This document shows positions 45,927 through 58,830 of a stretch of DNA of 64,000 nucleotides, piece by piece (the first letter of the stretch is position 1; each line of letters starts with the position of its first letter). The position numbers were made by a program, and so were the translations under genes. The notes beneath the pieces are model-generated. The model was not told the DNA's origin. It made no database searches and saw only the letters and a program-made list of their open reading frames with translations. The stretch is from Oikopleura dioica (taxonomy: Eukaryota > Chordata > Appendicularia > Copelata > Oikopleuridae), in NCBI GenBank assembly GCA_907165135.1, contig OU015569.1:8990501-9054500 (forward strand). Reading direction: 5' to 3'.

Positions 45927-48900
45927 ATGTACTGGAACATGATGGTAATGTCCATTTGCTTTCAAATAGACTTCATGCCATTTTTGTAGGGACAGTACGA
46001 CTCGCCGCAGATCGAGAATTTGCTGCAGCGCGAGGATTTACAGTAGGAACCGACAGCTCCTCTAAAAAACCGACATCATTTTTCAGGATAAGTGAGCTGC
46101 TAGACGAAGACAGTATAATCAACGAGCTGATACATCGAAACGAGAAGCTCATACAGTATCTCGCGAAGGAGGATACTCTCAAAGCAATGCTGGACTACAT
46201 AACGAAAGATTGTGGCTATCAAGAATTCAGCATGGATAACATGGACGAGTTCAAGACGAAGCAGCTCCGTTTCAAACGCGCTCATCAAGTAACCGAATTG
46301 CTTAATGCGGACAACGAAACTATCTCCAAGGCCCTCATCAAGAGGTAACGAGCATTTTCTTTCAGGAAGATAATCCTTTTGGCAGCGAGGAACTCACATC
46401 GCAGTTGTTGGACATGCTTCAGTGCGAAAAAGACCTGAACCCTCTGCTAGCCTGCTTTTTCTCGAAAATCATTGGAAGTCTGATGAAGCAGCATCCGGAA
46501 GATACGTGGACTCTGCTCAAGAATCGTGATAATTTCGTCGACGATATTATGAGACACATGTCTACTTCGGGCATTTCGGATTTGATAATGCGTCTTGTCG
46601 TCTGCCCGAGCTACAACGATCAAGTCCGCTCGGAAATTATAAATTGGATGGTCGACGAAGAGCTCGTCGAGAAACTCATCAACCTTATCAATCTCGACGA
46701 AGGTGTCCACCGCGATCTTCATACGTAGGGTTTATTTGATTTGAATAGTGTCTTAAAGAAGATGTAGATATGCAACGAACACGATAAACGAGCTCATATC
46801 TATCTTACGAAATGAAAATACAGAAGCCGCGCGGTGCCCCCTGCTTAATAGACTTACTCAAAAATCAACAATCGAAAAAGGAAATGGTTGAGTTGTGGTC
46901 TATTGAAAGGCGCCTTTGGGCACTATTATTTACGATAATAAAGCAAGATCCCAACTGCGTCATTTCTGGGCTCTGGAATTAGCTTTTAACAACTAAACCA
47001 AATTCTAGTGATCGCTCAGATGCTTGTAGAACCTATAAACAGCGCTATAGTCGCGTCCACAGGGAGCATTCTCTCAACATATCTGGAAAAGGTGCAGCGA
47101 ATCACACCTTTCGCAGCTTGGATCGACGATCCTGGCCAGGAGAGCGACAAATACTATCCTTCAGCTGCTCCTTGTGTTGATACTCTTGCTAACCATGTGT
47201 CTAGACTTAAGGAAATTCTCCGAAACCCACCGCCAGAGCCTGCTGTTGCCTTGCCTCACTGTGAGTTCGGGAGATTATCTACTTGCTAATTTGGCTCTAG
47301 GTCGTCTTGAAAAGCCTCTGGGACGCGTCCGTCTTCAAATCATTCGTCTTATTTCCGAAGCCATTCCACAAAACGTACAACCCTTCTTCAACGCACTAAA
47401 AGATGAAAAACTATTAGATATAATTCTTTCTCTCTTTATTGTAAGCGACCCGCATCGTGACTCCTCGTTGATTCCAATTTTCAGGAACATGACAATAACT
47501 CCTTTCTTTCTGGATACGTTCGGGATATGATTATCCACCTTCTAGACGCAGACTATTACACGTCGGACCTCTTTCAGCATCTCATTAAAGATTGCAGGAT
47601 TCTAGGTGTGTCTCTTTTATTTTCTTTGCATCTCTATTTTTCTCTTAGAAAGGTTAACGAAAGCCTGGGAAGATAGTGTCGAGGAAGAGCTTCAAGGTCA
47701 ACCGAGAAGGGGGTACATGGGTCATCTTTTTCAGATTCTGAGGGTATGAGTTTGAATACTTGAAAAATTCACACACTGATAAGGTGCTCTTCGATCTTTT
47801 GGATGACGAAACCGATGAGGAACCGAAGTCCAAGTACCAGGAAGAGCGTCAACAGGTTATTATATTTCTAGTTCGTGGTTTTAATACTTTCGTAGCAAAT
47901 CAAAGACCATTTGGCAACGAACGACATTACGGAAGAGGAGCGGAAAAGATGGGACGACGTTAAACAGTGTATCAAGGATAGAAAAAATCTGTATGCAAGG
48001 GAGCTTGGAAGAAGTCAACGCGCTTCAAGTATGTTATTCGTGATTTATTTGTTAGAAGAACACTTTAATTAGGCCCACCGACCGTGGACCCTAGTGCGAA
48101 CTCGGAAGATCAGCTTGCGAGATATCAGGTACAGCGTTGATATCAACTAACCCAGTAACTCAGAGTAAAATTGTCGAAATCAGGTCAATTTTATATGCGA
48201 AATTAAATTCCACGAATCCATGACTTTTGAAGCTGACTTTAGCAAAAGATAAACACGCCATTCGAGTATGAAGACAATTTCGACGACGATAACATTCGCC
48301 AGGAAAACCTCAGCGACGATGATGATGAAGACAAGGAAGCCAGCTTCGAAAGCCAGCTCCGGGACAAAAACGACACGCGCGACTGGTTTGGGACTGACGA
48401 CAGCAATAAGGTATTCACGTATTTTTAAAATCGCTCTACTCAAATCTAGGTCGTGGATAACATGATCATGGATACCAACCAAGATCCTTGGGGCGAACCT
48501 GCGGAAGACAAAGGTTAGTGGACGACCATTTGCATGGTCTTAATTTCGATTTCAAGAAAATGCGGACTTTGGAAGCCCAGGATTCGCTGACTTCGGAAAC
48601 TTCGACACTCCAAGTTTTGCGAACTTTGACAGTCCTGCAAATACGTCGAACACTTCCAACACGTCTGTAGAGGAAACAGACTTTTGTCCGCCTTCTTGCT
48701 CATCACCATCTGCCGAAGAAATGGAGAAATACACGGATAAAGAAGAAGTTAAAGAGGAGGAAGAAAATGAAGTCAAAATGGAATGCGAGTCAGCTCCCAA
48801 ACGTAAGAATTCGTAGTGACAAAGAGGGAGTGTTTCTATCTCAGTTCTCTAACCAATTCGTTAGGCAAAAGACTTGATGACTCGTCAATAGTCATTAAGA

Positions 48901-49392
48901 AACCAAAAAATCTAGTTCGTGGGTACTTTTCAGTCATTTACAAAACCCTTTATCATTTATTGCATGCATCAAGGTCTTCCTGCGAAAAAAAACTCACTCT
49001 TTCGCCCGAAGAGCTTCTTATTCTCAAAATATAGACTGGATCGACTAACTTTTTCTTTCTCAACGCGACTTGTATCGAGTATCCAGTTTGTAATTATGAG
49101 TTTGTTTTATTTGGAGTGGTGCTCTATAATCACATTTTCTGTAATTATAGCTGACGAGGATTCGCATGATCCCGCGCCAGATTCTGGCGAACATTCAGAA
49201 CCAAATACTGAGGAGGTTAAGACGGTAGACGTCAAAACTGAAGCCGGCGAGGAGGCAACCCCTGCCGAAGGCGACAAAATTTCAACAGATGCCAAACCAG
49301 AACCATCCCCGACGAGCGAACCTCAAACTATCCCCAAAGACGAGAAACCAGCCACGCCTCCTCCGACGTCAGGGGCCACTTCTAGTGACTAA
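45927..49392 (+). CDS. ppp6r: Serine/threonine-protein phosphatase 6 regulatory subunit (SAPS domain)
   Basis: Regulatory subunit that binds and targets PP6 catalytic subunit. The start MYWNMM (exon 45927-45944) matches the family MFWKF start. Next come ENLLQREDL, ELLDED, CEKDLNPLLACFFSKI, MRLVVCPSYNDQVRSEIINW, LGRVRLQIIRLISEA, TKAWED and RRGYMGHL, then an acidic tail with repeated FDTPSF/FANF motifs. Exons include 45927-45944, 45990-46042, 46087-46344, 46386-46722, and further short exons to a last one ending SGATSSD at 49392. The frame breaks at 46827-46833, where a lost GC dinucleotide explains it. A donor near 46960 is best read as GC. The family in vertebrates has three paralogues (PPP6R1-3); which one this is cannot be told. 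Confidence 0.9.
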
Positions 49393-50547
49393 CTTATTTG
49401 AAAGTTCCTCTATCACCTCATTCTAAGTAATTTTCAATTTACAAGATGGACGCGTCCTTCAGCTATACAATCAGCTGCGTCCACTACCGACTAACTTATT
49501 TTATTCAATTTCCCCTTTCTTTCCTTGTCAATGAATTCTTTCCTCTACAAGTTCCTGCAAAGTTGCTTATGTTTTTCGCTTGCACTGTTCAGAGCACTTG
49601 TCGGATGCAGGCTGATTTGTTCGTCACAACAGACATTTATGTACAGTTTTCCTCTCCATTAAAACACATACTTTCACATATTGTCGAACATGCTCATCGC
49701 GAGAGCAAAACGGACTGTCTACTACGTATTTCAACACTCGCGTCCCCAATCTAAATTAAACCCTCGATGCTACAGATACAATTATATATAACTCCTCCTA
49801 AAAGTTCAAAATGTATGTTTTTGGTCTGTATATACTCAACAAAATTCAACAAGGCTAATATATGCGTTATTTTGTTTTCCTTCTTTATTTTTTAATACGA
49901 GTTGAAATTCTGTGCCGCTCTGTTCAAATCCTTGCTAACAGATCGTTTTAAATGCGACGCACCGCCAGTATCTAGAACTCAAGTAAAGTGGTATTGTCTT
50001 TTCGAGGGAATAAGATTCTCTATTGACGGCCTAAGAGGATTCTTCCTCGCTCGGGAAGATCTGCTACTGAATTATATCAAGAGTTAATTCTTCATTTTAT
50101 TTCATATTTATTAAACAAGTGCATCCATGAAATGTGACGCAACCTTAAATAAACGAATACCCTAAAAAACAATTAACCCGAGTTCAAAATAATTCCTCAT
50201 CTTTTGGAAAGATTTGGAAAACGCTCTTCAGTATCTTTATTCACGAATGGAAGAAGCTAGTTTGGACTACGAGATCTATCATTTTAAGTTTATTGATTAA
50301 ATATGCAATGCGCCAAAATCCTTAAATAAATCCCCTTTATAACATCGCACCCCGTATATATTTTATAATTCATTCAGCTCTACTGCGTCTATCGCGTTTT
50401 TATCTTGGCGGAAATTTAGAATATCAGATTTTTTTGCTGTGCAAACGTGAATACATAAAGCCATGATAATGAATGATTTAAAAGATAAATAAATTTTAAT
50501 TAGCACGACTGAAGGGCTAAAAGAAAACTTGTTCAGAAAGGGGAGCA
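49393..50547. other. Intergenic, 1.15 kb
   Basis: AT-rich. Open frames at 49446-49754 and 49902-50087 lack motifs and exon support and are probably 3' UTR or chance. Confidence 0.5.
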
Positions 50548-51312
50548 TGCTTCGGCACTCAAAAAGATTCTCCAGTCTAGTTACTGACAGGGCTGGAAAG
50601 CAGTGGAAGATCAGCGGTAAATCAATAAGTTCTAGCGAGATCGGTTTTTAAATTTCGAATTCTAGTCGCTGCGCTGATAAACAGAAGGCCACTTCTAACA
50701 GAGTCGCTTGATCCAGAAATCGCTTTCCTTTTCGATCATTCTATTGAGGCACAATCGCGCGACTCTTGCTTGTCTGAGTGGGAAAAAGTCGCCAACGATC
50801 AAGAGCAAATGATCAAAGACAAAGCCGCCGGAAAGATCTTGGGCGAGCTGCCTTTCTCAGAGTCCAAAACCAACATTCGCGATAGAAAGCAACTTGTCCT
50901 CAACGCGCATTTAGACAAAGAACTGAATTTTCAGAATTCTAGCTTCAAGGCGCCGCATGACGAACTTGTTTTAGTCGATAAGAATGGACAATTACCCAAG
51001 ATTAATTTAGATCCAAGTAAGTTAGCGCCATACTGATCGCGCTTTCCAAATATCTATTTTTCTGTTATTTTTAGATCTAGATGCGTTGGAGCTCGCTCAA
51101 AAAGCATCGGAATCAACGGGGGAGAATATTGAAATCAGCTTCACTTCACCCTATCCTACTGGACACTACGAAGTAGTCTTCGATGAAAAGCGATCTTCAG
51201 AAGAAAATTGTTTTGGAGAAAAAGTATTTATTTACCATGGGCACGGTTTCTTGTTGACAAGAAGTTGTTGTTGACCTTGCGCGGAGTTGAAATTTTACCA
51301 ACCGTTAGATAG
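50548..51312 (+). CDS. mrpl46: Mitochondrial large ribosomal subunit protein mL46
   Basis: Component of the mitoribosomal large subunit, with a Nudix-like fold. Short basic mitochondrial leader (MLRHSKRFSSLVTDRAGKQW), then VAALINRRPLLTESLDPE, a middle with LDKELNF...LVLVDKNGQ, YPTGHYEVVF and FGEKVF, ending DKKLLLTLRGVEILPTVR. Exons: 50548-50616, 50666-51016, 51075-51312. The last exon needs one extra base in the TTTCTT run (51246-51252) to reach the conserved C-terminus; without it the protein stops early at 51274. An acceptor-like TTCAG lies 11 bases before the ATG. Confidence 0.85.
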
Positions 51313-51627
51313 CAGATCTCGCGCCAGAAATGAGGGCGCAACGACAACGCGCAAAACGCAAAGCATCGAAAAGCGATCATTTATGTTTTGACGCTTTTGA
51401 GGATACAGTTTTTTATATCAACAAACGAGAAACCTCGAGAGATATATTATTAACAAATATGATCCCTTGACGGATTCTTTATGGGTGCAAGCTGAACCCC
51501 ATTTTTTGAAGCAAATTAAATCCGCTAAAACTTCAAGTGAGGCGAATATAAGTCAAACTGTGCTAGACTGCCTTTAGGAGCGATAAAAATATCCAGATGC
51601 GTGAGTTTAACGACTCTATTATTCAGA

Positions 51628-54599
51628 ATGAGTGGCAATATTGCAATTTTTGCGGAGAAATCGGTCTTAGGATGCGAGGAAGTAAATTCTGCTGTCCGTC
51701 GACTAAAAGAAACGGTGAGGACGTTACAGTCATACATTAATGTTAACCCATGTAAACCTCTAGGCGGGTTTTGAGTGCGTTGAATTCACGACATTCGACG
51801 ATGTTCGTGAAAATCAAGCGGCGTTTGACGGCGACGATCTTATATTCTTGGTAGAGGACTTCAGCGGACCTCTATTCGAGTCGATCCTTCGCAATTTCAC
51901 GCAAAGGGAACCAAAGATTACCATCTTTGGGAAATCCTACTTCCTGTACGTTTGCGAGGATCGAGAGAACGAGGGCATCAAATATAGCAGAGGGCGGCAT
52001 ATTTTCAACACCGCACTCCTCGGAAAATGTAACGTTATAAAATTGAATTTCACCATCTTATAGGGAAATTTAGTTGTCGTCGTTGGGGGAGGTCCTAGGT
52101 CGACCAATAACAAGTCTAACAAGCTCTGCAAGTACATGGGCGCGCAGGTGAAGGACCAGATCTCCCTGAAAATCGACTATCTTTTCACAACGAATATGCG
52201 CACGAAGAAATACGTCGATGCATCGAAATTTAACGTGCCGATATATAAGCGTGAACTCATCTTCGATATTTGGGAGAAACGAAAGAATCCTAATTTCTTC
52301 CGCGAGTTGTCCGAGAACAAGGAAGATCTTGACAAGTGGCGTCCGCCACCTTTCGAGGACTACAAAATGCGTTTTATGGGTTTTCCAGACGACGAAGCAG
52401 CCCAACTGCAGGAAGAACTTATGAATCACGGTGGGAGGATGGTACATAAAGACGATCCGGATTTGGACCTCATCGTTATTCCCAACGACATGCCAAAACC
52501 AGTTTCCATTAGCACCGACGATCTCGAGAAGATGGTTGTCGTCGAATGGTTCTGGTCATGTATTCAGGTAAACACATCGGAATCAAATTTCCGGCTCGTT
52601 TTTATAGCTGTTCAGAAGGCGGCAGCTCTCCTCTTTTTTACAACAGATAGGTGCGATAACACAAATTTAGGTCGGATATCGGTTAGATTCGGCCCAGTAC
52701 CCACCTTCCTGGTACGGAAAAGTATATGAGACGATGCTGGAGAATACCGAATATGCCGATGAGTCAGGAGGCGTTTCTTTGATTGCGTCTCCTAATCGCT
52801 TGAATGTCAGCAAATCGGGAGAGACACGATATGAACTTCTTAGAGACCTGGCACTCAAGTTTGGAATTACTGACGCTGAGATAGACGGTAGTAAAGGACT
52901 TTGTATTGAAACTGATCAGTTATTTAGACTTTGATGATCCTCAAAAACCAGTAAAATCTCGACGAAGCCTTCTCACAGCGGTTGTCGATGGCGTTTCGAA
53001 AAAGCGTGAGACGGGCAAAGACGATGCCCAGGAAAAAATAGAGAAAGCTCGAGTAGCCAGAAAATTCATCTGCAGCGAGATCAGTACGGTCGAGAAAAAC
53101 TACGTGAAGATCCTTCAGCATATAATCAGCGAGTACAAGTCGAAACTTGAGGAAGCGAGGCTAATTCCAGAGGCAGAGTGTAAACAGATTTTCGGAAACT
53201 TGGCAGAACTCTGCAACATCCATACGGAAATGAATGACGCCATTGAAGGAGAGATGAATAATTGGTCTGACGAAACTCAGCTCGGCCAAATGATCGGCGG
53301 CTACGGCGATCGGCTGCTCAAAGAATATCCGCCTTACATAAACTACCTTGAGCACTCGCTTGAAAAAGTCAAATCACTAACCGAGAAGAGCACGAAATTC
53401 CGCGCCTTTCTGAAGTCGACTCAAGCCCGCTCAACTTACAAATTCGATCTTGTTGACATGCTGACTCGGCCAGTTCAGCATCTTCCTCGCTACTTGCTCC
53501 TCTTAAAAGATCTCAAGGCGAAAACAGAGGTTATGAACAAAGACCACAAGGATATAGGTAAGACGCAAACAAGTGATTAGAAAAGTAAAGTTGTTTCAGA
53601 GCATCTCGATAAAGCGCTAGAAATCATTCACAAAGTGACGAAAACAGTCAATCAAGCCCGTGGAAAAGCTGAAGATCAATTTGCTCTTATCGACCTGCTG
53701 AATAACGAGATTGATAAATGTCCCATGTATCTTATATCTGCGCAGCGAAGAATCGTCGCCCGTTACAACTGCGTCGGGCTCGACGCATCAGCCTGTCTCG
53801 GAACGAAACTCAATGATAAACTCTGCGTTATCCTATTCAAGTAAGCCACACTTTTATTCGACTCCTACGCATTTCTCCTAGTGACATACTGATGATCTGT
53901 CAACGACGCAGCTCGAGAAAAGTGAGGCGTCAACCATCAGATCGCGGCGCTACTCCCGGCCGAGGAACTTCGAAGAAAGAAGCTCTGGAATACAAAATCC
54001 ATTTCTCTCTCACGAAAGTGGTTAACGTGCTAAGAGTAAAAGAAACTTCAGAGGTTCAAAGGTGCATCTCCATCGCAATATTATTGCCGATAAATCACAA
54101 AGAACAATGTAAGTTAAATAAATCACGTAAGTGGCTTCGTTTATAAATGCATGTTTGTAGTGTCTCTTTTCACTCACCAGATCGGAAAGGATGAGGACAA
54201 GGAATCAATTTTGACAACACTGTGTGATACGATAATAAAAGACCGGGATGGCGATCGAGAAATGATGAAAGATATTATTTCCGAGACTGAGCTCAGCAAT
54301 CTCAACATTAATCTCAAGGTAATTTGTTTGGTTTGTATGGTCTTCGTGTTATTATTGACTAAATATAGAGGTTGATGAGAGAACAGGCCACACGGCAGGC
54401 AACTGAGCCGACTGGGAGCTTGCCAAAGCCCAAAAAAGTTCGCGATGACATTAAAGTCCATAGTCACAGTCATCGCAAGCATAGTTCTCAGCAAGAATAT
54501 GCGGTTCACATAACATCAGGGACTCGTAGCTTACGCGATCTCCCGAATAAAATGCGGAAATACGTTAAAAGTGCAGCCGATCTTTGGTCGCAGCACTGA
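51628..54599 (+). CDS. ect2: Rho guanine nucleotide exchange factor ECT2
   Basis: RhoA activator driving cytokinesis at the central spindle. N-terminal BRCT region (LIFLVEDFSGPLFE, PKITIFGKSYF, KYMGAQV, MGFPDDEAAQLQEELMNHGGRM, VVEWFWSCIQ), then a DH domain (ICSEISTVEKNYVKILQHII, LVDMLTRPVQHLPRYLLLLKDL) and a PH-like part (DKLCVILFNDILMICQRR). Exons: 51628-51714, 51764-52021, 52064-52567, 52671-52887, 52929-53557, 53600-53840, 53882-54108, 54161-54318, 54369-54599. The intron at 52022-52063 must start GG to keep frame. The ATG is one base after ATTCAG (trans-splice type). The linker between BRCT and DH lost much of the vertebrate length. Confidence 0.9.
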
Positions 54600-54671
54600 C
54601 CCGCACAAATATACCTTGTATATTTTTGTAAATTGTCGCTTACACTCACTAACACTCGCTCACGTCTCTTC

Positions 54672-55253
54672 AGGAAATTAATCAATCAGGAGCAACGACG
54701 GCCAAAAAGATAAAACTAACTATGGCGAAAGGGCTCAAAAAGTTTAGTTCAAGAGCGCATCTTGAGCCAAGCGAGCCGAACTCGTTAACTGCTGCTGATC
54801 GGTAACAATCATTTCAAATTAATCAAACGCTAATAATCTAACCCACAGCTATGATTCCGACGCTTCGCTTGCATCCATCTCCTCAAATATATCTTTGGTG
54901 CAAAACAGTACAGGAGAGGCTGAATTTTTATTCGAAAGGGTTCTTTTTATGCTTCTATATTTTGAAAAAGTTTTGATCGACGCAGCCATTCAGCCTTTCA
55001 AAGGATTACCGTACAACGACACTCCGTCAAAATACAAGTCTCCGCTGAAGAGCGGTTTCTCCACCGTGCGCGGAATTCTATCTGGATCCGTCAAAAAGAA
55101 AAACCGCCCAAGCAAGCAAATCATCAGCTCCTCAAACTTCGAGTCTTTGGATACACAACACGTATAGTTTTTTTTCCTAATCTCGATTTTAAAATCCGGT
55201 TTTAGGCGTTCCAGCCACCAAAGTCACTTCCTCCTCGACCAACTAAGAAATAG
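54672..55253 (+). CDS. Basic Ser-rich protein; alternative ECT2 3' exons or separate small gene
   Basis: Exons about 54672-54801, 54848-55163 and 55206-55253, GT-AG. Protein: EINQSGATTAKKIKLTMAKG..., FERVLFMLLYFEKV, FSTVRGILSGSVKKKNRP, ending SLPPRPTKK (an SH3-ligand-like PxxP). The first exon can join ECT2 in frame from the donor at 54318, and its basic TTAKK...KGLKKFSS stretch resembles the polybasic tail after the PH domain of ECT2. An independent start at 54723 (MAKGLKKFSS) is also possible. AATAAA near 55537. Confidence 0.55.
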
Positions 55254-55948
55254 ATCGCCGACTGCAGACACCTTCTATTCACCTCTCAATCTACCTACTA
55301 TCATTCCTTCACTGTACACATTCCATCTCTCTTTCCTCTATCCTCACAATTACGCTCAGAACGCTCATTTATTATTCTTCCAACTTAGTAAACGAACCAT
55401 TCCCAAACACGCCTTATTACATGAAAACGCAATTCACTGTTTCTTTATATTTAATATCTTGATTTTTTACTGTACATAAATCTTTTGTCCGTTCAACACT
55501 GCTCTTTCACCGCCTTATACTAGGACATTCTATAAATAAAATCCAACAATTCAACAAGAAGCGTCATTATTCGTTCATCTCAAGCACAATTAAATTTCAA
55601 TATGGAGTTATAAACGGTCATATCGCGTCGTGGTTGAGATTTACGAGTTGAGACCTCAGAATAACATTTGCGTCAAAGAAGACCCGTACAATTAATCGAA
55701 TTGGATGATCTGTGCATTACGTGCTCACTGTGCATTTTGCAACTCATCCTTTTCGGCGTCAAACGCGTCAATAATGACTAAGTTGTCAGGACAACTCCGG
55801 ATCGTTGGTTGATTAATGTGCGAACACTCCCGAGAGATCTCCCATTGTATAAAGACACTGCCATCGCAGCGAAAGTCTCAAAACAGCAATTGAATAAATA
55901 GCGAGATAATCAAATATATTTTGAAAGAAAAACTTTTTTTTTAAAGAG
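55254..55948. other. Intergenic
   Basis: About 695 bp with a 3' UTR (poly(A) signal near 55537) and then presumably the major vault protein promoter. No other feature. Confidence 0.55.
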
Positions 55949-58830
55949 ATGGGACGTCGTGAGAGTGATTTGTCCGTAGTAAGAGTTCCGGCTTACTCTT
56001 ACATCCATGTCATCGACAACAATACAAATGTTACTCGTCTGGAGACAGGTCCACAGGTAACTCTATTTATCAGGACATCAGTTGCTGAGAACAGCATATT
56101 ATAGACATTTGTTGCCAAAGACAACGAGAAAATTGTGCTTGATCCGACACCTTTCGTGACCATCCCCGAACGTAGCTTCGCGACCATCAAGAATCCGGTC
56201 GAACGAGATGAAAAAGGTGAAGTCAAGTACGACGATTACGGCGGTGCAAAGCTTCACTTTGCCGACACCGAGATCCGTTTTCACGACTTCCTTTCTGGTG
56301 AAAGATTCCCTCTTTACCCCGGAGAAGTCTTGGAAGGAGAAGTGAAGGAGCTTCGCGTGGTTGCCAAAGATACTGCGCTTCGAATTCACTGCACGCAAGA
56401 CTTCAAAGACAAGGCTGGCACTCAGGTAATAGATTAAAGTTTAATCATTAAAACATTTCATTGTTCTGTCAGAATGTCACATAATGTACTAATTTTTATT
56501 CATTCAGCGAGTCGCGGGAGAAGAATGGCTCTTTTTCGGTCCAGCTACCTACTACCCCCGCAAGGAGGAGAAGGCTGTTTCAGTAATCAAGTCGCTTATC
56601 ATCGGACGTAACCAAGCGGTCAGACTCCGAGCGACTCGTGATCTGGAAGACGCTAACAAGAAAAAACGAGTCGCAGGAGAAGAATGGCTCATTCGCAAAG
56701 TTGGAAACTACCTTCCCGGACCGCACGAAATGGTCATTGAAACTCTGGACTCTCGAGTGCTAACCGATAAAAAGGCACTTCACGTCCGAGCAACTGGCAA
56801 CTTCACGGATTTCACTGGAAAAGAGCGAAAGACTGGAGATACCTGGCTAGTCACTAAGGATGACATCGAAGCATTTATTCCTGATATTTGCGAAGAAGTC
56901 GTTCAAGAAGTTGCGGTAACAACCCTGAGCTCGCGCCAGTACTGCGTCATTGAAGATCCCGTCGACGCGAACCTAAAGAATCAGCGAGGAAAGAAAATCT
57001 TGCGTCGCGGAGAGGCATCCTTCTTCTTGCATCCCGAAGAATCCATCCCCAGAGGCATCCAGAACTTCATCATTCTTGGCGAAGACGAAGGTCTTGTTCT
57101 CACTGCGAATGAAGCATTCACAGACGAGAACAATATCTCGCGAGCTCCTGGAGACAAATGGATGTTCAAGGGACCTGGCGAGTTTGTTCCGACCGTGGAG
57201 ACTGACATCAAGTGTTTGAACAAGGCGATTGCGCTTGCGGAAACCGAAGGTGTTTACATTCGAGACATTAAGACCGGACGAGTCCGCACGGAAATCGGAA
57301 CAACTTATCTTCTGAAAGAAAACGAGGAGTTTTGGGAGAAAGAACTGCCAGAGCATGTGACCAAACTCATCGGACTCGACCCATTGGTCAATCGAAACAA
57401 CCGCATCGACATCTCCAACGATGTTATTCGTCAACGAGACAACATGCATAAACGCGCTGCTCCAGGTGGATCTCTCTTTGGTGCAACAAATGCAGAATTC
57501 GTGGGTGCTCCAGTCGGCCGAAAGGGATTTCCTACTACCGTAGTTCCCAAAGCAGCGCGGGTTGTTTCCCTGGAAGTGCCCCAAAATGCTGCTTGTCAGC
57601 TGTACGATTTCAAGGCCAAGAAGTCGCGTGTTGTGTTCGGTCCCGAGCTTGTGATGTTGCAGCCAGATGAACAATTCACTGTGCTGTCCCTTTCTGGAGA
57701 CAAGCCAAAGAAGCCAGGTGTTATCAAGTCACTCGTTCTTCTCCTCGGCCCGGATTTCTGCACCGATGTTGTGGACGTAGAAACAGTTGATCATGCTCGA
57801 CTTCGGCTCAATGTCTCTTACAACTGGAATTTCGACACGGACAAGGCCAAGGCGTCCGATGAGGCCAAGGAAAAACTGTTTTGCGTTCCCGACTTCATTG
57901 GAGATATGTGCAAGACGACTGCGTCGCGAATTCGTGCCGCTGTTGCCAGCAAGACCTTCGATGAGTTCCACAAGGACAGTGCCAAGATCATCCGAGGATC
58001 TGTTCTCGGCTTCGAAGATACTGAGAAAACGAAAGTCAAGGACAAACTTGAATTCCCCAACAACCACTTGGTCATTACATCTGTCGATATTCAGTGCGTG
58101 GAACCCGTCGACCAGCGCACAAAGGACTCTTTGATGAAGTCGGTCCAGTTGGCGATCGAGATTACCACAAACTCTCAGGAAGCCAAAGCGAAGCAAGATG
58201 CTCTCCGAGTAGAGCAGAAAGCCAAGGGTGAACTCGAGCGTCAACGAATTCAAGACGACGCCGAAGCCGAGAAGTCTCGTCAGGAGCTTCTCAAACTCCA
58301 AGCGGCTTCTGCTGCGCTCGAATCATGTGGCCAAGCTCAGGCTGAAGCGAAATCAAGAGCCGAGGCTTCCGCTATCGAGTTCCAGGCTTCTGTTGATCAA
58401 GCTCGTCTTCGCGCGGAAGCTCAGAAAATCGAAGCCGATGCGGAGTTAGATCGACTTCAGAAGGCAAGAGACGCCGAAATCGATTACATCAAGAAGAAGA
58501 ACGAGCTTGAGCTCACGAAGCAGCAGGAAGAGTCGAAGCTTGAAATTGCTAAGTTCAAGGAAATGGTCGACGCAATCGGACCTGATACAATCCGCGCGAT
58601 GGCAAGCGCTGGACAAGACAACCAAGTAAAACTTCTCCAGTCACTTGGGCTTACATCTACTCTGATCACCGGTAATTCACTTGCAACGCGCTTCTTTTAA
58701 ATATTTATTTCTAGACGGCCGAAGCCCGATCAACTTGCTCAACACTGCCCAGGGATTCATCAGTGCAGCCGGGGGATCAGCCAATTCGATGCCTGCTGCT
58801 CAGCCACGAATTCAACCTGAAGATTTATAA
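55949..58830 (+). CDS. mvp: Major vault protein
   Basis: Main structural protein of the vault ribonucleoprotein particle. Vault repeats are visible (VPAYSYIHVIDNNTNVTR, FPLYPGEVLEGEVKEL, AGEEWLIRKVGNYLPG, TGDTWLVTKDDIEAFIP), then the shoulder (GPELVMLQPDEQFTVLSLS, LLGPDFCTDVVDVETVDHARLRL), the long cap helix (coiled coil rich in Ala/Glu/Lys) and the cap end KLLQSLGLTSTLIT. Exons: 55949-56056, 56105-56425, 56508-58671, 58715-58830, about 900 residues, family-typical. The third exon is exceptionally long for this window. AATAAA near 59014. Confidence 0.97.

Noticed and set aside
49446-49754. 102-codon + strand frame after the SAPS gene
   Set aside because: Lies in the expected 3' UTR, no motif and no trans-splice acceptor.
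57729-58301. 190-codon minus-strand frame within mvp
   Set aside because: Antisense shadow of the long vault protein exon.
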